Assembly: GCF_900258435.1 (NCBI RefSeq)
Contig: NZ_LT992558.1
Span: 1,641,518 to 1,705,517 of the forward strand
DNA: 64,000 bases
Reading direction: 5' to 3'
DNA from: Carnobacterium divergens
GTDB lineage: Bacteria; Bacillota; Bacilli; Lactobacillales; Carnobacteriaceae
Both the position numbers and the translations under genes were made by a program. Below, in pieces: positions 18,335 through 29,901 of the stretch. Positions within the stretch are counted from its first letter, which is position 1, and the number at the start of each line of letters is the position of its first letter. The notes beneath the pieces are model-generated. The model was not told the DNA's origin and searched no databases. It worked only from the letters and a program-made list of their open reading frames with translations.

Positions 18335-20351
18335 TTTCGCCACTTCCTTCTAGCTCATCTAATAATTCAACTTGCTCAATTTCTGGTTCAAGTGAATCCA
18401 TCATTTGATTATTTTCTAAGATACTTCCGCCTTCTTCTAATGAGAATTCAACGTGGGATTCAATCCACTTACGACGTGGTTCTACTTTGTCTCCCATCAA
18501 GGTGGAAACACGACGTTCTGCTTGAGCAGCGTCGTCAATTCGAACACGAATTAAAGTTCTTGTTTCTGGATCCATCGTCGTTTCCCATAATTGGTCAGCG
18601 TTCATTTCACCAAGTCCTTTGTAACGTTGTAAAATATATCCTTTACCAAAGGTTTTGGTCTTAGCTTCTAATTCTTCATCTGTCCAAGCGTATTCAATCA
18701 CTTCTTTTTTACCGGTTCCTTTTGACAGTTTGTATAAAGGCGGTAATGCGATATAGACTTTTCCAGCTTCAATCAGCGGTTTCATATAACGATAAAAGAA
18801 CGTCAATAACAGCACTTGAATATGAGCACCATCAGTATCCGCATCGGTCATAATGATGACTTTGTCATAGTTACAGTCTGCTAAATCAAATTCAGGACCA
18901 ACACCTGCACCGATTGTATAGATCATGGTATTGATTTCTTCATTTTTTAGAATGTCTTGTAGCTTCGCTTTTTCAGTATTAATTACTTTTCCACGTAAAG
19001 GTAAAATCGCTTGGAATTTACGATCACGGCCTTGTTTAGCAGAACCTCCGGCTGAGTCTCCTTCGACTAGGTAGATTTCATTCCGTTTTGGATTTTTGCT
19101 TTGTGCAGGCGTTAATTTCCCTGATAAAAGTGATTCATTCTTTTTACGTTTTTTCCCGTTACGACTTTCTTCTCTGGCTTTTCTCGCCGCGTCTCTGGCT
19201 TCTCTCGCCTTAATGGCTTTACGAACCAACATTTGACTGACTTCGCCATTTTCAATTAAATAGAAACCAAGTTGTTCCCCAATCACGGCATCAACAGCAG
19301 CTCTAGCTTGCGGAGTACCTAGCTTGCCCTTTGTTTGTCCTTCAAATTGAAGAAGATCTTCAGGGATACGCACAGAAATGATGGCCGCTAAGCCTTCTCT
19401 AAAGTCGCTTCCTTCTAAGTTTTTATCTTTTTCTTTTAATAAACTTACTTTGCGAGCATATTCATTAAAGGCTTTTGTTAAAGATGCTTTCATACCCGAT
19501 TCGTGAGTCCCACCATCTTTTGTACGCACATTATTAACGAAGGACAAGATATTTTCTGAATAGCCATCATTGTATTGAAAAGCAAATTCAACTTCGATTT
19601 GGTTGTTTTCGCCAGAAAAATAAGCAACTGGATTTAATGTATCTTTTTCTTCATTTAAATACTCAACAAATTCTTTGATGCCTTCTTCGTAATGGAAAAT
19701 CTCTTGTTTTTCAGTGCGCTCATCAATTAGTTCAATTTTTAAACCTTTTAATAAGAATGCAGATTCTCTTAAACGTTCAGATAAAATATCGTATGAATAC
19801 TTAACTGTCGAGAAAATAGTTTCATCTGGTTTAAAATGTACGATTGTTCCATTTTTTTCTTTTGTGGTTTTAACTTTTTTTAATGTATCTGCGGGAATTC
19901 CGCCATTTTTAAATTTTTGTTGATACATCACACCATCACGAACGATGGTAACAGTTAGCCATTCTGATAGAGCATTTACAACGCTGGCACCCACACCGTG
20001 AAGTCCACCTGACGTTTTATAACCACCTTGTCCAAACTTTCCTCCCGCATGTAGTACAGTAAAAATTACTTGTACGGTTGGGATGCCTGAAGCATGCATT
20101 CCAACTGGCATGCCACGTCCATTATCCTTAACGCTGACACTATTGTCCTTGTGTAACGTCACAGTAATTTCAGTTCCATAACCGGATAAAGCTTCGTCTA
20201 CTGAATTGTCTACAATTTCATAGACTAAGTGATGCAACCCTCTACTATCGGTTGAACCGATGTACATACCTGGGCGTTTTCTGACCGCTTCCAGTCCTTC
20301 TAGAACTTGGATTGCTTCGTCGTTGTATTCCATATTTATTTTTTTGGGCAT
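18324..20351 (-). CDS. parE: DNA topoisomerase IV subunit B
   Basis: About 675 residues. The ATPase subunit of topoisomerase IV. GHKL ATPase motifs are [15 protein letters not shown] and the [25 protein letters not shown] loops at the N-terminus; the TOPRIM motif [15 protein letters not shown] and the metal-binding [10 protein letters not shown] follow. The start ATG 20351 is preceded by AAGGAG with 8-nt spacing; a TTG at 20357 would overlap this. It is first in the parE-parC operon and divergent from plsY, an arrangement also known in Bacillus and other lactic acid bacteria. Confidence 0.96.
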   Translation of the reverse strand: MPKKINMEYNDEAIQVLEGLEAVRKRPGMYIGSTDSRGLHHLVYEIVDNSVDEALSGYGTEITVTLHKDNSVSVKDNGRGMPVGMHASGIPTVQVIFTVLHAGGKFGQGGYKTSGGLHGVGASVVNALSEWLTVTIVRDGVMYQQKFKNGGIPADTLKKVKTTKEKNGTIVHFKPDETIFSTVKYSYDILSERLRESAFLLKGLKIELIDERTEKQEIFHYEEGIKEFVEYLNEEKDTLNPVAYFSGENNQIEVEFAFQYNDGYSENILSFVNNVRTKDGGTHESGMKASLTKAFNEYARKVSLLKEKDKNLEGSDFREGLAAIISVRIPEDLLQFEGQTKGKLGTPQARAAVDAVIGEQLGFYLIENGEVSQMLVRKAIKAREARDAARKAREESRNGKKRKKNESLLSGKLTPAQSKNPKRNEIYLVEGDSAGGSAKQGRDRKFQAILPLRGKVINTEKAKLQDILKNEEINTMIYTIGAGVGPEFDLADCNYDKVIIMTDADTDGAHIQVLLLTFFYRYMKPLIEAGKVYIALPPLYKLSKGTGKKEVIEYAWTDEELEAKTKTFGKGYILQRYKGLGEMNADQLWETTMDPETRTLIRVRIDDAAQAERRVSTLMGDKVEPRRKWIESHVEFSLEEGGSILENNQMMDSLEPEIEQVELLDELEGSGENGD

Positions 20352-20416
20352 TCTCAAAACTCCTTAGACCATAGAAAATAGGCGCATATTACTTGTATAA
20401 GTGGCGCATCTACACA

Positions 20417-20445
20417 ATGATACTCTATCTTTCAAGCAATGGAAA
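20417..20445 (-). promoter_or_regulatory. Candidate parEC promoter
   Basis: Minus strand TTTCCA (20440-20445), 17 bp, TATCAT (20417-20422). Two GGCGCAT copies (20403-20409 and 20381-20387), 22 bp apart, lie in the presumed 5' leader. The rest of the 378-bp gap to plsY (20446-20735) shows only A/T-rich sequence and a small GTTCAT/ATGAAC hairpin. Confidence 0.45.
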
Positions 20446-20735
20446 GCGAAAATCATCTTTTTTACTAAACTATCGAAAATACGTTCGCTTTATTTGAGAA
20501 AACTTTTATTTTCAGTTTTTATGTAATTTGATTTAAATTTCCATTTCAAAATAAGGATAAAGCACAGTGTTTTTATACGTTCATCTAACATGAACTGCTT
20601 CTTTAATCTAACGCATTCTTTTGAAAAAAGCAAATCTAAATCGTGAATTTCAGTAATTTAACTAGTAAAGACTACGCTAAAATGCTAAAATATTGCGAGT
20701 GAAGGATATTTTGAAGTTATAAGGAGCGAATTCAT

Positions 20736-21347
20736 TTGCTGAAAATCATAATTATGTTTGTTATCGCCTATTTATTAGGTTCGATTCCGTCTGGTGTCTG
20801 GATTGGAAAATTATTTTATAAAAAAGACATTCGCCAATTTGGTAGTGGCAATTCTGGAACAACGAATACGTACCGCGTTTTAGGGAAAACGGCTGGAACA
20901 ATCGTTTTAGCGATGGATATTTTAAAAGGAACGTTGGCTGCAAGTTTGCCTTATTTCTTTCATAGTGACATTAACCCATTGATTATTGGACTAGGCGCCA
21001 TTATTGGTCATACATTTCCAATTTTTGCTGAATTTAAAGGTGGCAAAGCCGTTGCGACAAGCGCTGGTACATTGCTAGCTTATAATCCACAATATTTTAT
21101 TATCTGTGCTTGCCTATTTGTCACACTGATTTACCTGACTCGAATGGTGAGCCTATCAAGTATGTTAGGAATGTTGATTATTGCCCCACTTAGTCTCGTA
21201 TATCACGATTGGATTTTAACAACCATTGCTTTTATTTTATTATTTTTCATTACGTATCGGCATAAAGACAATATTAAACGCATTAAAAATGGCACTGAAA
21301 ATAAAGTACCTTTTGGCTTAGGCTATAAGAAAACAACTAAAAACTAG
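20736..21347 (+). CDS. plsY: Glycerol-3-phosphate acyltransferase PlsY
   Basis: 203-residue membrane protein with five or more hydrophobic helices. PlsY transfers the acyl group of acyl-phosphate to glycerol-3-phosphate, the first committed step of phospholipid synthesis. The three conserved cytoplasmic motifs are seen: [28 protein letters not shown] near residue 15-42, [21 protein letters not shown] around residue 92-112, and [16 protein letters not shown] near the C-terminus. Translation starts at TTG (20736), 9 nt after AAGGAG. Divergent from parE. Confidence 0.95.
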   Translation: MLKIIIMFVIAYLLGSIPSGVWIGKLFYKKDIRQFGSGNSGTTNTYRVLGKTAGTIVLAMDILKGTLAASLPYFFHSDINPLIIGLGAIIGHTFPIFAEFKGGKAVATSAGTLLAYNPQYFIICACLFVTLIYLTRMVSLSSMLGMLIIAPLSLVYHDWILTTIAFILLFFITYRHKDNIKRIKNGTENKVPFGLGYKKTTKN

Positions 21348-21350
21348 CAA

Positions 21351-21394
21351 AAACCTCTTATCGATTGAACCATTCAATCGATAAGAGGTTTTTT
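21351..21394. terminator. Terminator between plsY and LacX-like gene
   Basis: 19-bp perfect stem (21351-21369 / 21373-21391) with a minimal loop and T-run; usable on both strands between convergent genes. Confidence 0.9.
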
Positions 21395-21395
21395 A

Positions 21396-22271
21396 TTAAT
21401 TTACAGTTATTTCAAAAGCTGCTTCAAATGATTTTTGAGGAGCCAATGTTTGCATGCCTAATTTTTCTTCAATCTTTCCGGTAGCATTCATATCATCTGC
21501 AATTCCAAACCATGGTTCGATGCAAACAAAAGGAGCGTCCGTTTGAGGTGGCGACCAAATGCCCACATACGGAAAGTCAACGAATCGAACAGCTACAGAA
21601 TGTTCTGTTTTTTCAGATTTAATGGTAAAAATATTTTCACCTTTCGTTTCATAAATCATTGCATCATTATCGAATAAACTACGGGTCAACGCAATATCGG
21701 TATTCGTTTGAGCCAATGTTTTACATGGTGTATTTAAATATGCTCCTGACAACGGAATCGTTGTTCTGGTTTTTCTTGGTGAAAAAGAAAAATAATAGTC
21801 TTCAAATATCGTATCCGTTGTTAATGGAATATTAAATCCAGGGTGTGCGCCAATTGAAAAATAAAGCGACTTATCAGAAGCAGGATTTTCAACGCGATAG
21901 GCTGTTGTCACAGTATTGTCAGCTAAAGTATACGTAATCAGCAAATGAAACGCATAGGGGTAGCGCTCTTTAGTACTTGGACTATCTGACAATTTCAATG
22001 TCACGGTGCTAGCTGTTTGATGCATTATTTCAAATTCACAATCTCGTGCAAATCCGTGTTGACCCATTGGGTATGTTTTTCCATCCACTTCGTAGCGGTC
22101 TTCTTTTAAACGTCCAACAAATGGGAAAAGAACAGGAGCATGTCTCCCCCAGTATTTGGGATCTGCTTGCCATAAATACTCAATCTTGTTGTCTTTTCTT
22201 TTAATACTGGTAAGTTCTGCGCCTTTAGTTAAAATAGTAACGGTTAATGTCTCATTTTCAAGTTTGATCAT
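21396..22271 (-). CDS. Aldose 1-epimerase family protein (LacX-like)
   Basis: About 291 residues from ATG 22271, which follows GAAGGAGGG by 8 nt; the longer frame to 22343 is unsupported. It has the galactose-mutarotase-like beta-sandwich pattern of LacX/YihR-type proteins: GAELTSIKRKDNKIEYLWQADP, GQHGFARDCEFE, the catalytic-type His in SIGAHPGFNIPL, and CIEPWFGIADDMNATG. Family members interconvert alpha and beta anomers of sugars or sugar phosphates; the substrate is not readable. It is a single gene here, not in a sugar operon, between convergent plsY and codY. Confidence 0.85.
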   Translation of the reverse strand: MIKLENETLTVTILTKGAELTSIKRKDNKIEYLWQADPKYWGRHAPVLFPFVGRLKEDRYEVDGKTYPMGQHGFARDCEFEIMHQTASTVTLKLSDSPSTKERYPYAFHLLITYTLADNTVTTAYRVENPASDKSLYFSIGAHPGFNIPLTTDTIFEDYYFSFSPRKTRTTIPLSGAYLNTPCKTLAQTNTDIALTRSLFDNDAMIYETKGENIFTIKSEKTEHSVAVRFVDFPYVGIWSPPQTDAPFVCIEPWFGIADDMNATGKIEEKLGMQTLAPQKSFEAAFEITVN

Positions 22272-22368
22272 GATTCTTTCCCTCCTTCTAATGCATTCAA
22301 TAAAGTTGATTATATCATATTTTAAGTCTTTATTTGAAACCATTTTCAGCTTTTAGGTAAATTTAAAT

Positions 22369-22405
22369 AAAAATGATTTCGATAAACTTTATCGAAATCA
22401 TTTTT
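22369..22405 (-). terminator. Terminator of the xerC-hslVU-codY operon
   Basis: 17-bp perfect stem (22369-22385 / 22389-22405) directly beyond the codY stop, with T-run on both strands. Confidence 0.9.
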
Positions 22406-22407
22406 GT

Positions 22408-23205
22408 TTAATAAACAGATTCTTTAGCAAGGGCTTCTATAAATTTCGGATTGTTCACCCGAATATAGGTCCCTTTCATTCCAAGTGAACGAGATTCAAT
22501 AATCCCACCTGATTCAAGTTTTCTTAACGCGTTAACAATAACTGAACGAGTGATGCCAATTTTATCGGCAATACTAGACGCTGTTAGACGTCCTTCTAAG
22601 CCATCTAGCTCATCAAATATCGCTTTAACAGCTTTTAACTCACTATATGAAAGGGTTTTAATCGCCATTTGAACAATTGCCAAACTTCTTGTTTCTTCTT
22701 CAATTTGATTTGATTTGTGGTATAAAATTTCCATCCCCACCACAGTTGCACTGTATTCTGCTAAAACTAAATCTCCATCGTCAAAGGCAGAATGCAAACG
22801 TGCTAATATAATGGTTCCTAATCGTTCACCCGCAGCACGTATTGGAACAATCGTTGTCAGCCCTTCAGCAAATAAGTCGCGATTTTCAATTGGAAAAGCA
22901 GTATAATCACTTTCTACACCTATATTCGCTTTGGTTTCCGTGATACCTAGCATGTTTGCTGTATAGTCTGCTGGAAATCTTTCATCAACAAGCATTTGTT
23001 TCACTCGTTCATTGTTAATCCCATGTTTTTCGTTGTATCCAAGCAATACCCCATTTTCACTAATCAAATAGGTATTCGCATCTAATGTGTCCCCTAGTAT
23101 CTCTGCCATGTTGTTAAATGGCAACCGATCAGAAACCGACGCTACACCGCCTTTTTGTTGCAGCATACTGCTGATTTTACGCATTTTAAGAAGTAAATTG
23201 TTCAC
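22408..23205 (-). CDS. codY: GTP- and branched-chain-amino-acid-sensing global repressor CodY
   Basis: 265 residues, normal for CodY. The N-terminal GAF domain (about 1-155) binds Ile/Leu/Val and the C-terminal winged helix binds DNA; the highly conserved recognition helix region [26 protein letters not shown] is intact. It represses nutrient-scavenging genes in rich medium. GTG at 23205 follows GGAGG by 8 nt. It ends the xerC-hslV-hslU-codY operon, whose order matches Bacillus and other Firmicutes. No clear AATTTTCWGAAAATT box was found in the window by eye. Confidence 0.98.
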   Translation of the reverse strand: MNNLLLKMRKISSMLQQKGGVASVSDRLPFNNMAEILGDTLDANTYLISENGVLLGYNEKHGINNERVKQMLVDERFPADYTANMLGITETKANIGVESDYTAFPIENRDLFAEGLTTIVPIRAAGERLGTIILARLHSAFDDGDLVLAEYSATVVGMEILYHKSNQIEEETRSLAIVQMAIKTLSYSELKAVKAIFDELDGLEGRLTASSIADKIGITRSVIVNALRKLESGGIIESRSLGMKGTYIRVNNPKFIEALAKESVY

Positions 23206-23223
23206 TCGTTTTTCCTCCAGCTC

Positions 23224-24642
23224 TTATAAGATATAACGACTTAAGTCTTTATCTTGGACAATATAGTCAATTTTATCGTTCACATAGTTTTCTGTAATTG
23301 TAATTTCTCCCATATGCATATCTGGAGCTTCAAATAACAAATCTTCTAATAATTTTTCTAAAATTGTATGCAGACGGCGTGCGCCAATATTATCGGTTTC
23401 GTGATTCACCTTAAAGGCAATCTCTGCTAAACGCTCAATTGCTTCAAAGGTAAAGGTTACTTTGATATTTTCCGTTCCAAGCATTGCAATATATTGTTTA
23501 ATCAATGCGTTATTAGGTTCTGTTAAAATCTTAACAAAATCACTTGCATCTAAATCATTCAGTTCTACACGAATTGGAAATCGTCCTTGCAGTTCTGGAA
23601 TCAAATCACTTGGTTTAGACACGTGGAACGCACCTGAAGCAATAAATAGAATATGATCTGTTTGGATTGTGCCATATTTTGTGTTGACTTGTGATCCTTC
23701 AACAATGGGTAAAATATCGCGCTGCACACCCTCACGAGAAACTTCTCCAGACTGACTTGCTTTAGAAGTTATTTTATCAATCTCATCAATAAAGATAATC
23801 CCTGTATTTTGAGCAAGTTTAATGGCTTGTGAATAAATGTCTTCTGGGTTAACGAGCTTTTCAGATTCTTCTTGGATAAAGATTTTAATTGCTTCTTGAA
23901 CAGTCACTGTTCGTTTGATTTTACGTTTTGGAGTTAAGGCTCCTAAGGTATCATTCAAATCAATCCCCATTTGCTCTAGACCCGCTCCCATTGGAGAATT
24001 GACTGTTTTTTTACTTTCATTCACTTCAATCGTTAATTCTCTTTGATCTAGCAAGCCATCGCGAATTTGTTGTTTCATTGTTTCACGGTTAGATGAAATC
24101 GTTTCGGTCACTTCTTCTTCGACTTCTTCTTGGTTAAATTGAGACATATCAACGCCCATATTTTGAAACATATTTTCAAAAGGATTTAAATTAGCCGCTT
24201 TTTTCTTTTCTTTTTTTATTCCTGGAACAAGTAATTTAGCTACTCGATCGATTGCACGTTTTTCTGCTTGTGAGTAAACATTCGAATACTGTTGCTTTTG
24301 AACAATTTGAATACTAACTTCAACTAAATCACGAACCATCGACTCGACATCACGTCCAACGTAACCTACTTCGGTAAATTTTGTTGCTTCTACCTTGATA
24401 AAAGGTGCGTTAACAATTTTTGCCAAGCGACGCGCAATTTCTGTTTTACCAACACCTGTTGGTCCAATCATTAACATGTTTTTAGGGGTAATTTCTTGTT
24501 GCATTTCTTCTTCTAACTGTAGCCGACGGTAACGATTACGTAAAGCTACCGCAACTGATTTTTTAGCTTCATTTTGTCCAATAATGTATTTATCAAGTTC
24601 TTGAACGATTTCTCTAGGAGTCATATTAATAGTTGTATTCAT
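23224..24642 (-). CDS. hslU: ATP-dependent protease ATPase subunit HslU (ClpY)
   Basis: About 472 residues from ATG 24642 (AAGGAAG 8 nt upstream; GTG at 24651 abuts the ribosome-binding site). AAA+ unfoldase that feeds substrates to HslV. Walker [16 protein letters not shown], Walker [11 protein letters not shown], and the pore loop [14 protein letters not shown] are present; the I-domain (about 110-230) contains the charged [17 protein letters not shown] stretch. The C-terminal tail ends LSRYIL, the short hydrophobic tail that docks into HslV. Downstream of hslV with a 15-bp gap. Confidence 0.97.
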   Translation of the reverse strand: MNTTINMTPREIVQELDKYIIGQNEAKKSVAVALRNRYRRLQLEEEMQQEITPKNMLMIGPTGVGKTEIARRLAKIVNAPFIKVEATKFTEVGYVGRDVESMVRDLVEVSIQIVQKQQYSNVYSQAEKRAIDRVAKLLVPGIKKEKKKAANLNPFENMFQNMGVDMSQFNQEEVEEEVTETISSNRETMKQQIRDGLLDQRELTIEVNESKKTVNSPMGAGLEQMGIDLNDTLGALTPKRKIKRTVTVQEAIKIFIQEESEKLVNPEDIYSQAIKLAQNTGIIFIDEIDKITSKASQSGEVSREGVQRDILPIVEGSQVNTKYGTIQTDHILFIASGAFHVSKPSDLIPELQGRFPIRVELNDLDASDFVKILTEPNNALIKQYIAMLGTENIKVTFTFEAIERLAEIAFKVNHETDNIGARRLHTILEKLLEDLLFEAPDMHMGEITITENYVNDKIDYIVQDKDLSRYIL

Positions 24643-24657
24643 TGTAGACACTTCCTT

Positions 24658-25200
24658 TTAAAGTTTTTCAACGATAATATTGTGATTGGTAAAGACACAG
24701 ATATCGGCTGCAACAGTTAAACTTTCTTTAGCAATTTCACTTGCACTTAAATGTTGACCGTGTTTTTTTAATGCGCGACCTGCTGATAGGGCATAATTCC
24801 CACCTGATCCAATCGCTAAGATGCCATCATCTGGTTCAATCACTTCACCACCACCACTCACCATTAACATTTCATCTTTATTCATGACAATTAATAAGGC
24901 TTCCAGCTTTTGCATCGCACGATCTGTACGCCATTCTTGAGCTAATTCTACAGCAGCTCGTTTTAAATTGCCTTTGTACTCATTTAATTTCGCTTCAAAT
25001 TTTTCTTCTAATGTAAAAGCATCCGCTACACTTCCAGCAAAACCAACTAGCACTTCACCGTTATAAATACGACGAACTTTGCGCGCTGTGCCTTTCATGA
25101 TAACAGATTCTCCCATCGTTACCTGACCATCGCCAGCCATCGCACATTCTCCTTTGTGGCTCACAGCAAAAATCGTTGTTGCATGAAAAGTTGTTGTCAT
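24658..25200 (-). CDS. hslV: ATP-dependent protease proteolytic subunit HslV (ClpQ/CodW type)
   Basis: 180 residues. Proteasome-like N-terminal nucleophile protease that forms a double ring with HslU. The core reads [24 protein letters not shown] and [17 protein letters not shown], and [14 protein letters not shown] is close to the end. As in Bacillus CodW there is an extension of about five residues (TTTFHA) before the TTIFAV position that aligns with the mature N-terminus of E. coli HslV; residue 2 here is Thr, whereas CodW has Ser. In-operon position between xerC and hslU. Confidence 0.96.
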   Translation of the reverse strand: MTTTFHATTIFAVSHKGECAMAGDGQVTMGESVIMKGTARKVRRIYNGEVLVGFAGSVADAFTLEEKFEAKLNEYKGNLKRAAVELAQEWRTDRAMQKLEALLIVMNKDEMLMVSGGGEVIEPDDGILAIGSGGNYALSAGRALKKHGQHLSASEIAKESLTVAADICVFTNHNIIVEKL

Positions 25201-25238
25201 TGTTTATTCCTCCTATTAATTCATTTCTTCTTAAAGCT

Positions 25239-26120
25239 CTAGGCTCTTGGATGAAATTGTCGGTAATTTTTTTGTAAATGCTCCTTTGTTACATGAGCAT
25301 AAATTTGTGTTGAAGAAAGACTTGCATGACCTAATAATTCCTGAACTGTTCGCATATCTGCCCCGTTGTTCAATAAATGAGTGGCAAAGGTATGACGCAA
25401 CATGTGTGGGTGAATATTCGAGGTTAAGCTGCTTTTTTTAATTACCTGATTTAATACATATTCAATTCCAGTTGGCGTAATTTGATCGCCATAATGATTT
25501 ACAATTAAATAAGGATGTTCTTTATGGTAGGTTGTCATTAAAGGTGTGCGGCATTTTTCAAGGTACTCGGTGATTGCAATTGCCGCATAGTGCCCAAATG
25601 GAACATACCGCTCTTTATTGCCTTTTCCATGTACCAGCAATACACCTAATTCAAAATCTAAATCTTTAAGTTGGATATTGCTACATTCGCTGACCCGAAT
25701 GCCGGTTCCATACAGCACTTCTAATAATGCTTCATTTCGAAAATCTAACGGTTTATCCCCTTTTACAGCTGTAAACAGTGCGTCCATTTCCTTTTCATAA
25801 AAAAAACGTGGCAGTCTCAGTGATTTCTTTTTCAAATGAATGTATGAAAAAGGATTGTCCTCTACTAGTTGATCTTTCAATAAAAATTGATAAAATGCTC
25901 GCATACTTGATATTTTTCTTGAAACCGAGTTGCGGCTTAATTGTTTTTCATTTAACAAACCTAGATAAATTCGAACATCCGCAAGCGTCACCGTTTTAAA
26001 AGAGGCTTCTCCAGTTGCTTCAAGAAATTTTTTGAATTCTAGAATATCTTCTTCATAGGCTTTTTTTGTTAATTCAGAGTAATGTCTTTCAATCATTAAA
26101 TACTGTAAAAAAATAGACAT
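25239..26120 (-). CDS. xerC: Tyrosine recombinase XerC
   Basis: About 293 residues from ATG 26120 (GGAGGAG 9 nt upstream; a TTG at 26138 is the alternative). XerC-type recombinases resolve chromosome dimers at dif. The N-terminal SAM-like core-binding domain is residues 1-90. The catalytic domain has the first Arg in YGTGIRVSECSNIQL, then Lys in HGKGNKERYVPFG, HMLRHTFATHLLNNG (His and Arg), LLGHASLSSTQIYAHV with the His and nucleophile Tyr. All active-site residues are present. It is first in the hslVU-codY operon, which argues for a housekeeping rather than phage integrase role. Confidence 0.95.
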   Translation of the reverse strand: MSIFLQYLMIERHYSELTKKAYEEDILEFKKFLEATGEASFKTVTLADVRIYLGLLNEKQLSRNSVSRKISSMRAFYQFLLKDQLVEDNPFSYIHLKKKSLRLPRFFYEKEMDALFTAVKGDKPLDFRNEALLEVLYGTGIRVSECSNIQLKDLDFELGVLLVHGKGNKERYVPFGHYAAIAITEYLEKCRTPLMTTYHKEHPYLIVNHYGDQITPTGIEYVLNQVIKKSSLTSNIHPHMLRHTFATHLLNNGADMRTVQELLGHASLSSTQIYAHVTKEHLQKNYRQFHPRA

Positions 26121-26202
26121 CCATTGTGACTCCTCCAAAAAAATCCCCCCTGTTAATACGACAAAGATACTTTATCATATCAACAAAGAGAATTCAATCT
26201 AT

Positions 26203-27525
26203 TCAGGTCTCTATTGAAAGAATTTTCTTTAAATTTAAAATACTTTCTAACGCCCGATTTGCATAGGCTTCGTTTCGAAGTTTCTTGTCTCTAATTTTTT
26301 CTGGTAAGGGTGGAAATAACCCAAAGTTTGCATTCATTGGTTGAAAATAGTTGCTATCGGCATGGGTAATGTAATAAGCCATACTGCCAAGTGTCGTTTC
26401 TAAAGGAAAAGTAACCAGTTCTTCGCCTAAAACAAGCTTAGCCGCATTCATTCCCGCAATTAAACCACTGGCGGCACTTTCTACATATCCTTCTACGCCA
26501 GTCATTTGTCCTGCAAAAAATAAATCCGAACGTTTTTTTGACTGATAGGTTGCTTTTAATACGTCAGGTGATTTAATAAACGTATTTCGATGCATAACCC
26601 CATATCGAACAATCTCTGCTTGCTCTAAACCTGGAATCAATTGCAAAATTCGTTTTTGCTCTCCCCATTTTAAATGCGTCTGAAAACCTACTAAATTATA
26701 AAGAGAACCTGCCGCGTTATCTTGTCTTAATTGCACAACTGCAAACGGACGCTTATCAGTCTTAGGATCTTCTAATCCAACGGGTTTTAACGGACCAAAT
26801 AACAGTGTCTTACGTCCACGCTTAGCCATCACTTCAACAGGCATACACCCCTCAAAGAATTTTTCTTTTTCAAATGATTTTAACGGTGCTACTTCGGCTT
26901 CAATTAATTCATCGTAAAAGCGATTAAATTCTTCTTCATTCATTGGACAATTCAAATAAGCCGCTTCACCGTTATCATATCTAGATTTTAAATAGACTTT
27001 ATCAAAATCAATGCTATTCTTTTCAATGATTGGTGCTGCTGCATCATAGAAATAAAGACCATCTGATTCCGTAAATGTGGCAATCTCTTTTGCTAAGGGA
27101 GCTGACGTTAAGGGACCGGTTGCAATAATCGTTGGTCCATTCGGTAACGCTACCATTTCCTTAGAAAAAATTTTTATGAATGGATGATTTTTAATTCTTT
27201 CTGTTACACCTTGTGAAAATTTATCTCGGTCAACAGCTAATGCACCACCTGCAGGTATTGAATGTCGATCTGCTTCACTAATAATAAGTGAAGAAAATTG
27301 TCGCATTTCTTCTTTTAATAAACCAGCAGCGTTTGTTACTTGATTCGCTCTTAATGAATTGCTACAAACCAACTCTGCAAAATCTGACGTATGATGAGCT
27401 TCTGTATTTTTTGCGGGACGCATTTCGTATAGATGAACGTTTATTCCTCTTTCAGCAATTTGAAAGGCTGCTTCACTACCTGCTAATCCGGCTCCGATAA
27501 CGGTTACAAAATTTGTTTTACTCAA
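26203..27525 (-). CDS. trmFO: Methylenetetrahydrofolate-tRNA-(uracil-5-)-methyltransferase TrmFO
   Basis: 440 residues. Folate- and FAD-dependent enzyme that makes ribothymidine at position 54 of tRNA. The N-terminal FAD-binding fold starts [21 protein letters not shown]; further conserved blocks are [25 protein letters not shown] (with the active-site Cys), [39 protein letters not shown], and [14 protein letters not shown]. Translation starts at TTG 27525 behind AAGGGG. It stands between topA and xerC in the conserved topA-trmFO-xerC order of Firmicutes. Confidence 0.97.
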   Translation of the reverse strand: MSKTNFVTVIGAGLAGSEAAFQIAERGINVHLYEMRPAKNTEAHHTSDFAELVCSNSLRANQVTNAAGLLKEEMRQFSSLIISEADRHSIPAGGALAVDRDKFSQGVTERIKNHPFIKIFSKEMVALPNGPTIIATGPLTSAPLAKEIATFTESDGLYFYDAAAPIIEKNSIDFDKVYLKSRYDNGEAAYLNCPMNEEEFNRFYDELIEAEVAPLKSFEKEKFFEGCMPVEVMAKRGRKTLLFGPLKPVGLEDPKTDKRPFAVVQLRQDNAAGSLYNLVGFQTHLKWGEQKRILQLIPGLEQAEIVRYGVMHRNTFIKSPDVLKATYQSKKRSDLFFAGQMTGVEGYVESAASGLIAGMNAAKLVLGEELVTFPLETTLGSMAYYITHADSNYFQPMNANFGLFPPLPEKIRDKKLRNEAYANRALESILNLKKILSIET

Positions 27526-27563
27526 TAAATTCCCCTTCTTTCTTTGTATATCATTAAAAAATT

Positions 27564-27595
27564 AAAGAAAAAAGGAGAATACCCCCTTTTTCTTT
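27564..27595 (-). terminator. topA terminator
   Basis: On the minus strand an A/G-rich arm (27582-27595 reversed) pairs with a U/C-rich arm (27564-27577) over about 14 bp, including wobble pairs, directly after the topA stop. Confidence 0.55.
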
Positions 27596-27599
27596 TGTC

Positions 27600-29678
27600 T
27601 TATTTTTGAACGGCTTCTTGGTAATCACAATTGCTACAAACAACTTGTTTGCCGCCTTTTAATTTTTTCTCAACTAAATAATGTTCACATTTAGGACAAT
27701 CGCGTCCAACTGGTTTATCCCATGAAACAAATTCGCACTCTGGGTACTTGTCACACCCATAGAACAAACGATTTTTCTTCGATTTACGTTCTATGACATT
27801 GCCTTTTTTACATGTAGGACAAGTTACGCCAATTTCCTTAACGATGGCTTTTGTGTTTCGACATTCAGGGAAATTACTACATGCATAAAATTTTCCATAT
27901 CTGCCTAATTTAATCACCATCGGATGTCCACATAATTCACAATCAAATCCTGCTGGTTCATCTTTGATTTGAATTTTTTCAATTCCTTCTTCTGCTTTTT
28001 CGACTTCAATCGCAAAAGGTTTATAAAATCGATCAATTACGCCAACCCAGTTTTCTTTGCCTTCTTCTACATAATCTAGCTGTTGCTCCATTTCAGCAGT
28101 GAAATGAATGTCCACAATTTGTGGGAAAAATTCCACAATCATAGTATTAACAATATCTCCTAGTTCAGTTGGCTCAAAACGTTTGCTTTGTAATTTTACA
28201 TAGTAGCGTCGTTGAATCGTTTCTAAGGTAGGGGCATAAGTAGACGGTCTTCCTACTCCGTTTTCTTCAAGAGAGCGGATCAAGGTTGCTTCAGTAAAGC
28301 GTGCAGGGGGTTGAGTAAAGTGTTGTTTTGGCTCAATATCAACCGATTTAACCGTGTCGCCTTTTTCCATTTCAGGAAGAATATTGTCTTTTTCTTCTTT
28401 GCCTTCGTCATTTCCTTCAATGTACACTTTAGTGAATCCTGCAAATTTAATTTTTTGACCATTTGCTCTAAATAAGACATCATTTTGAACCAAGTCAACT
28501 TTCATAGTGTCAAAAACTGCTGGTGTCATTTGACTAGCTACAAATCGTGACCAAATTAACTTATAAAGTTTTAATTGATCTTTTGAAAGATGCTTTTCTA
28601 ATTCTGTAGGTGTTCTAAGCACGCTTGAAGGACGAATCGCTTCATGGGCATCTTGGGCACCTTGAGCATTTTTTGATTTTTTAAATTTGGTTGCAGAATA
28701 TTCCTCACCATATTCTTTTACGATAAATTCAGCTGCTTCGGCTTTAGCACTATCTGCAATCCGGGTTGAATCGGTTCTCATGTAAGTAATTAAACCGACC
28801 GCACCACCACGACCAAGGGAAATTCCTTCGTATAATTGTTGGGCAACCATCATCGTTTTTCTTGTTCTAAAGTTCAATTTACGTGCAGCTTCTTGTTGTA
28901 AGCTACTTGTTGTAAATGGAAGTGCTGCATTTCGTTTGCGTTCTTTTTTTGTAACATTCGTAACTTCAAAATCAGGACCATCTAATCTTTTAATGACTTC
29001 TTGCACTTCTTCTGTATTTTTCAAGGCAACTTTTTTGTTTTTTAAGCCATAAAAATTCGCTTTAAACTTTTTCGTTCCTTTTTTGAAATTCCCACCAATC
29101 GTCCAGTATTCTTCTGGTTTAAAAGCGATAATTTCTTTTTCACGGTCAATAATCAACTTCAATGCAACCGATTGAACACGACCTGCACTAAGTCCTTTTT
29201 TTACTTTTTTCCATAAAATAGGGCTGATTGTATAACCTACTAGTCGATCTAAGATACGTCTAGCTTGTTGTGAATCGACTAAATCCATATTAATCGAACG
29301 CGGTTCTTTAAAGGCTCCTTTAACCGCCTCTTTAGTGATTTCATTGAAAACCACTCTATTTTTATCTTCAATATCCAGATTTAGTAAGTGTGAAAGGTGC
29401 CACGCAATGGCTTCCCCTTCTCTATCTGGATCGGCTGCGAGATAAACTTTATCTGCTTTTTTAGCAAACTTTTTTAATTCCTTGATTAAGTCACCTTTAC
29501 CTCGAATTGAGATATAGTGAGGTTCATAGTTATTTTCAACGTCAACACCCATTTTACTTTTTGGAAGATCTCTAATATGCCCTAAACTAGCGACTACTTT
29601 ATAATTTTTTCCTAGGTATTTTTCAATGGTTTTTGCTTTTGCGGGTGATTCAACAATCACCAAATATTTATAGGCCAC
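27600..29678 (-). CDS. topA: DNA topoisomerase I
   Basis: 692 residues. Type IA topoisomerase that relaxes negative supercoils. The TOPRIM domain opens with [18 protein letters not shown] and has [15 protein letters not shown]; the nucleophile is Y299 in [15 protein letters not shown]. The C-terminus has three zinc-ribbon repeats: CELC...CSNFPEC, CPTC...CDKYPEC, and CPKC...CSNC, as usual for Firmicutes TopA. GTG at 29678 follows AAAGGAG by 7 nt. The 223-bp stretch to dprA (29679-29901) is AT-rich and shows no gene. Confidence 0.98.
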   Translation of the reverse strand: MAYKYLVIVESPAKAKTIEKYLGKNYKVVASLGHIRDLPKSKMGVDVENNYEPHYISIRGKGDLIKELKKFAKKADKVYLAADPDREGEAIAWHLSHLLNLDIEDKNRVVFNEITKEAVKGAFKEPRSINMDLVDSQQARRILDRLVGYTISPILWKKVKKGLSAGRVQSVALKLIIDREKEIIAFKPEEYWTIGGNFKKGTKKFKANFYGLKNKKVALKNTEEVQEVIKRLDGPDFEVTNVTKKERKRNAALPFTTSSLQQEAARKLNFRTRKTMMVAQQLYEGISLGRGGAVGLITYMRTDSTRIADSAKAEAAEFIVKEYGEEYSATKFKKSKNAQGAQDAHEAIRPSSVLRTPTELEKHLSKDQLKLYKLIWSRFVASQMTPAVFDTMKVDLVQNDVLFRANGQKIKFAGFTKVYIEGNDEGKEEKDNILPEMEKGDTVKSVDIEPKQHFTQPPARFTEATLIRSLEENGVGRPSTYAPTLETIQRRYYVKLQSKRFEPTELGDIVNTMIVEFFPQIVDIHFTAEMEQQLDYVEEGKENWVGVIDRFYKPFAIEVEKAEEGIEKIQIKDEPAGFDCELCGHPMVIKLGRYGKFYACSNFPECRNTKAIVKEIGVTCPTCKKGNVIERKSKKNRLFYGCDKYPECEFVSWDKPVGRDCPKCEHYLVEKKLKGGKQVVCSNCDYQEAVQK

Positions 29679-29901
29679 AAAGTTGCTCCTTTCGAATGAG
29701 CTTTTATTTAATGATAAATCAAAAACTGAAATCGTTTATCATCTTATGCCATCTGGTAGCACTTTGTCAACTAACTGTTCTAAAATTTTGCTATTTATAT
29801 AGTAGGAAAAATTAAAAATAAAGAGGTTCTAATAGATAACAACGTTGATATTAAAGTGTTTCTAGTCAATTTTTAATTTTAAAAAATTTTTTTAATTATT
29901 T

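Noticed and set aside
25239-26120. XerC-like recombinase as a sign of an integrated element
   Set aside because: It lies in the conserved xerC-hslVU-codY operon and has no phage or element genes around it.
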